This document shows, in pieces, positions 5,186 to 6,368 of a stretch of DNA of 6,368 nt; the first letter of the stretch is position 1, and each line of letters starts with the position of its first letter. The position numbers and the translations under genes were made by a program. Below the pieces are notes generated by a model. It did not search any database. It was not told the origin of the DNA and saw nothing but the letters and a program-made list of their open reading frames with translations. Origin of the DNA: Verrucomicrobiota bacterium (GTDB lineage Bacteria; Verrucomicrobiota; Kiritimatiellia; Kiritimatiellales; Tichowtungiaceae); contig JADYZA010000065.1 of the NCBI GenBank assembly GCA_020853375.1, positions 1 to 6,368 of the forward strand, in the 5' to 3' direction.

Positions 5186-5733
5186 AAGACTGCAAAATCG
5201 AACGCCTGTCCGGTGTTCCCGCGAATTTCGACTGCGGCGATTCAGACCTCAATGAATTCCTGCTGGAAGATGCCTTGCCCCATCAAAACGATCTGCTGGC
5301 TGTTACCTATCTGATAAAACATGGCGAAACGGTTATTGCGTATTTCAGTGTGTTGAATGACCGGATTGCCGTTGAGCAGTTCCCGACCAAATCCCAGTTC
5401 CGGAAATTGCAGAAACTCCTGCCGCATCGGAAACGCTGCTATAAAAGTTATCCGGCCGTAAAGCTCGGCCGTCTTGCCGTCGAAACCGCTTTTAAAAAAC
5501 AGGGACTTGGCGCGCAGTTGCTGGATTACATCAAAATCCTGTTTATCAGCGGAAATAAAACCGGCTGCCGGTTCATCACCGCCGACGCCTATAAACACGC
5601 GGTTGATTTTTATGCGCGCAGCGGCTTTGTCCCGCTCTCGGAAAAACCGGAAGACAGCCAGACCGAGCTGATGTATTTCGACCTCAAGCCATACGCCGAA
5701 CAGCTCGCGCAACTTTCTTCGCCGGCCCGCTGA
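5173..5733 (+). CDS. GNAT-family N-acetyltransferase, probable toxin of a TA module
   Basis: A 186-residue single-domain GNAT. FDCGDSDLNEFLLEDA (19-34) is the N-terminal motif typical of GNAT toxins related to TacT and AtaT, which acetylate the amino acid on charged tRNA and stop translation. LLAVTYL (41-47) and TVIAYFSVLND (53-63) form the central strands. VKLGRLAVETAF (96-107) followed by KKQGLGAQLL (108-117) is motif A, the acetyl-CoA pyrophosphate loop of Q/RxxGxG/A type. ADAYKHAVDFYARSGF (137-152) ends in the conserved FYxxxGF; Y147 is the likely equivalent of the catalytic Tyr of TacT. All motifs are intact and the length is normal, so it should be active. The start overlaps the antitoxin stop by 13 nt, with only a weak ribosome site of its own, consistent with coupling. 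The stop lies just before the right vsr relic. The exact tRNA or other substrate cannot be told from sequence. Confidence 0.85.
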   Translation: MLRLEDCKIERLSGVPANFDCGDSDLNEFLLEDALPHQNDLLAVTYLIKHGETVIAYFSVLNDRIAVEQFPTKSQFRKLQKLLPHRKRCYKSYPAVKLGRLAVETAFKKQGLGAQLLDYIKILFISGNKTGCRFITADAYKHAVDFYARSGFVPLSEKPEDSQTELMYFDLKPYAEQLAQLSSPAR

Positions 5734-5737
5734 TATC

Positions 5738-5971
5738 TCCGTTTGGCACCGGCGCGCCGCCTGCAAAAACACAAGAACCCCGAAAAGCAACAAGGCCTTC
5801 TGGAAAAACAAATTCGAGCGCAACGTCGCCAACGATAAAAAGTACGCCCGTGAATTAAGGAAACTAGGCTGGAAAGTCGTCACCGTTGGGAAATATGAAA
5901 CCGACAAGCTAGACCTAAAGAACTTCAAACCCGATTTCTTGGAAATATTTAAAGGTCGGATCGTAAAATGA
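5738..5971 (+). pseudogene. Decayed 3' part of a vsr endonuclease gene, right copy
   Basis: One open frame without a start codon: SVWHRRAACKNTRTPKSN then KAFWKNKFERNVANDKK then YARELRKLGWKVVTV, GKYETDKLD and a tail ending at TGA 5969-5971. It aligns with Vsr from the GCFWHxH motif to the C-terminus. The Trp, the catalytic-type His after it and the later FW Trp remain. Expected Cys before FW is Ser, Phe is Val, the second His of WHxH is Arg, and the terminal WEC motif reads GKY; each can arise by one base change from the common codon. Three of four zinc ligands (C66, H71, C117 in E. coli numbering) are therefore lost. The N-terminal half is missing and the GNAT stop lies 4 bp upstream. The last 57 nt overlap the convergent DUF2075 gene, so the true vsr homology may end near 5914. 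A functional small protein is unlikely. Confidence 0.78.
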
Positions 5972-6368
5972 TGGGGGTCGGGTTGGATCTTCGGCGTCAC
6001 CGGGCGGAATTACGATTACCATGCCCTGCCGCGCACGCGTCATAAGCACACGATAGGCATTTTTTAGATATGTCTGCCGCTCAGCCTTATTAATTTTTTG
6101 CCATTGGTTGCCTCGGAATGCGCGATGAATCCACCCATCTTTTGAATACCGAAAGTCTGCGTCCCATGTAACGCACACCCAATCGAGTTCCAAACCTTGG
6201 ATGTGAAACTCTGTTGCGACATCCTCAAGGTAGTAAGAAGAGCGCACATCATCTTTGTCCGCCAAAAACCAGTGGATGGGGTTCATTGGCGACTTTACAT
6301 CAATCGCGTGAGGTTTGAGTCGTTCGGCCTGCGAGGAAACAACTATTCCGTAGCGCTCTGTTCCGCGC
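5915..6368 (-). CDS. DUF2075 (Schlafen group 3-like helicase) protein, C-terminal part only
   Basis: The last 150 residues of a gene that enters from the right edge; the frame is open to base 6368. It matches the end of DUF2075 proteins, P-loop NTPases of superfamily 1 helicase type, whose Walker motifs would lie outside the window. Visible: [13 protein letters not shown] (5-17), [12 protein letters not shown] (39-50), [14 protein letters not shown] (51-64), which resembles helicase motif [15 protein letters not shown] (102-115), which contains the motif VI arginines, and the end [16 protein letters not shown] (124-139). Stop TAG is at 5915-5917. Some family members carry a GIY-YIG nuclease domain or occur in defence regions, but nothing here shows which kind this is. 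The gene appears less GC-rich than trpB and pfp, which suggests separate origin. It converges on the right vsr relic and overlaps it by 57 nt. Confidence 0.88.
   Translation of the reverse strand, partial: RGTERYGIVVSSQAERLKPHAIDVKSPMNPIHWFLADKDDVRSSYYLEDVATEFHIQGLELDWVCVTWDADFRYSKDGWIHRAFRGNQWQKINKAERQTYLKNAYRVLMTRARQGMVIVIPPGDAEDPTRPPSFYDPTFKYFQEIGFEVL

Noticed and set aside
4495..5971. Genomic island integrated at the tRNA-Arg
   Set aside because: Accessory genes lie on the tRNA 5' side, no integrase is seen and no duplicate of the tRNA 3' end was found.
5242..6000. 252-codon minus-strand frame across the GNAT gene and vsr relic
   Set aside because: Shadow of the GNAT coding sequence; GNAT motifs are complete on the plus strand.

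Overview
The left 4 kb of this window is bacterial chromosome backbone. It carries a 3'-truncated trpF and an azoR-type flavin reductase on the minus strand, divergent from trpB and then a pyrophosphate-dependent phosphofructokinase (pfp) on the plus strand. The genes are GC-rich, have clear Shine-Dalgarno sites and are tightly packed. I cannot name the species. The mix (unlinked trp genes, a GGNDS-type PPi-PFK, GTAG-headed palindromic repeats) would fit the PVC group (Kiritimatiellota, Lentisphaerota, Verrucomicrobiota), but this is a weak inference from memory.

Layout: trpF (1-487, minus) and azoR (496-1143, minus) are 8 bp apart and form an operon. A 191-bp divergent intergenic region follows. 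trpB (1335-2546) and pfp (2670-3953) come next, ending at a strong intrinsic terminator (3980-4019). From 3954 to 4494 there is no protein gene. That stretch holds two palindromic doublets (4039-4116 and 4378-4427). All four of their hairpins start with GTAG, have an 8-bp stem and have a loop beginning TCC, which is the architecture of REP elements mobilised by RAYT (TnpA-REP) transposases. The second doublet lies inside 17-bp imperfect inverted repeats. A minus-strand tRNA-Arg(TCG) with encoded CCA sits at 4495-4571.

The region right of the tRNA looks accessory. A small two-gene module, a 54-residue putative antitoxin overlapping a GNAT acetyltransferase of toxin type, has its own near-consensus promoter with a palindrome over the -35 box. 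It is flanked on both sides, in the same orientation, by decayed 3' parts of vsr (very-short-patch repair endonuclease) genes. The left relic carries a 58-nt insertion and a stop codon at the conserved Trp of the VWEC motif. The right relic has point changes at three of the four expected zinc ligands. The right relic runs into the convergent 3' end of a DUF2075 (Schlafen group 3-like, SF1 helicase-like) gene that continues beyond the window.

The items most worth following are the GTAG hairpin doublets, the vsr-relic/GNAT-module sandwich, and a perfect 13-bp hairpin inside the first 60 nt of trpF. I do not see a clearly new multi-gene system; the GNAT pair is the closest to a self-contained functional module.
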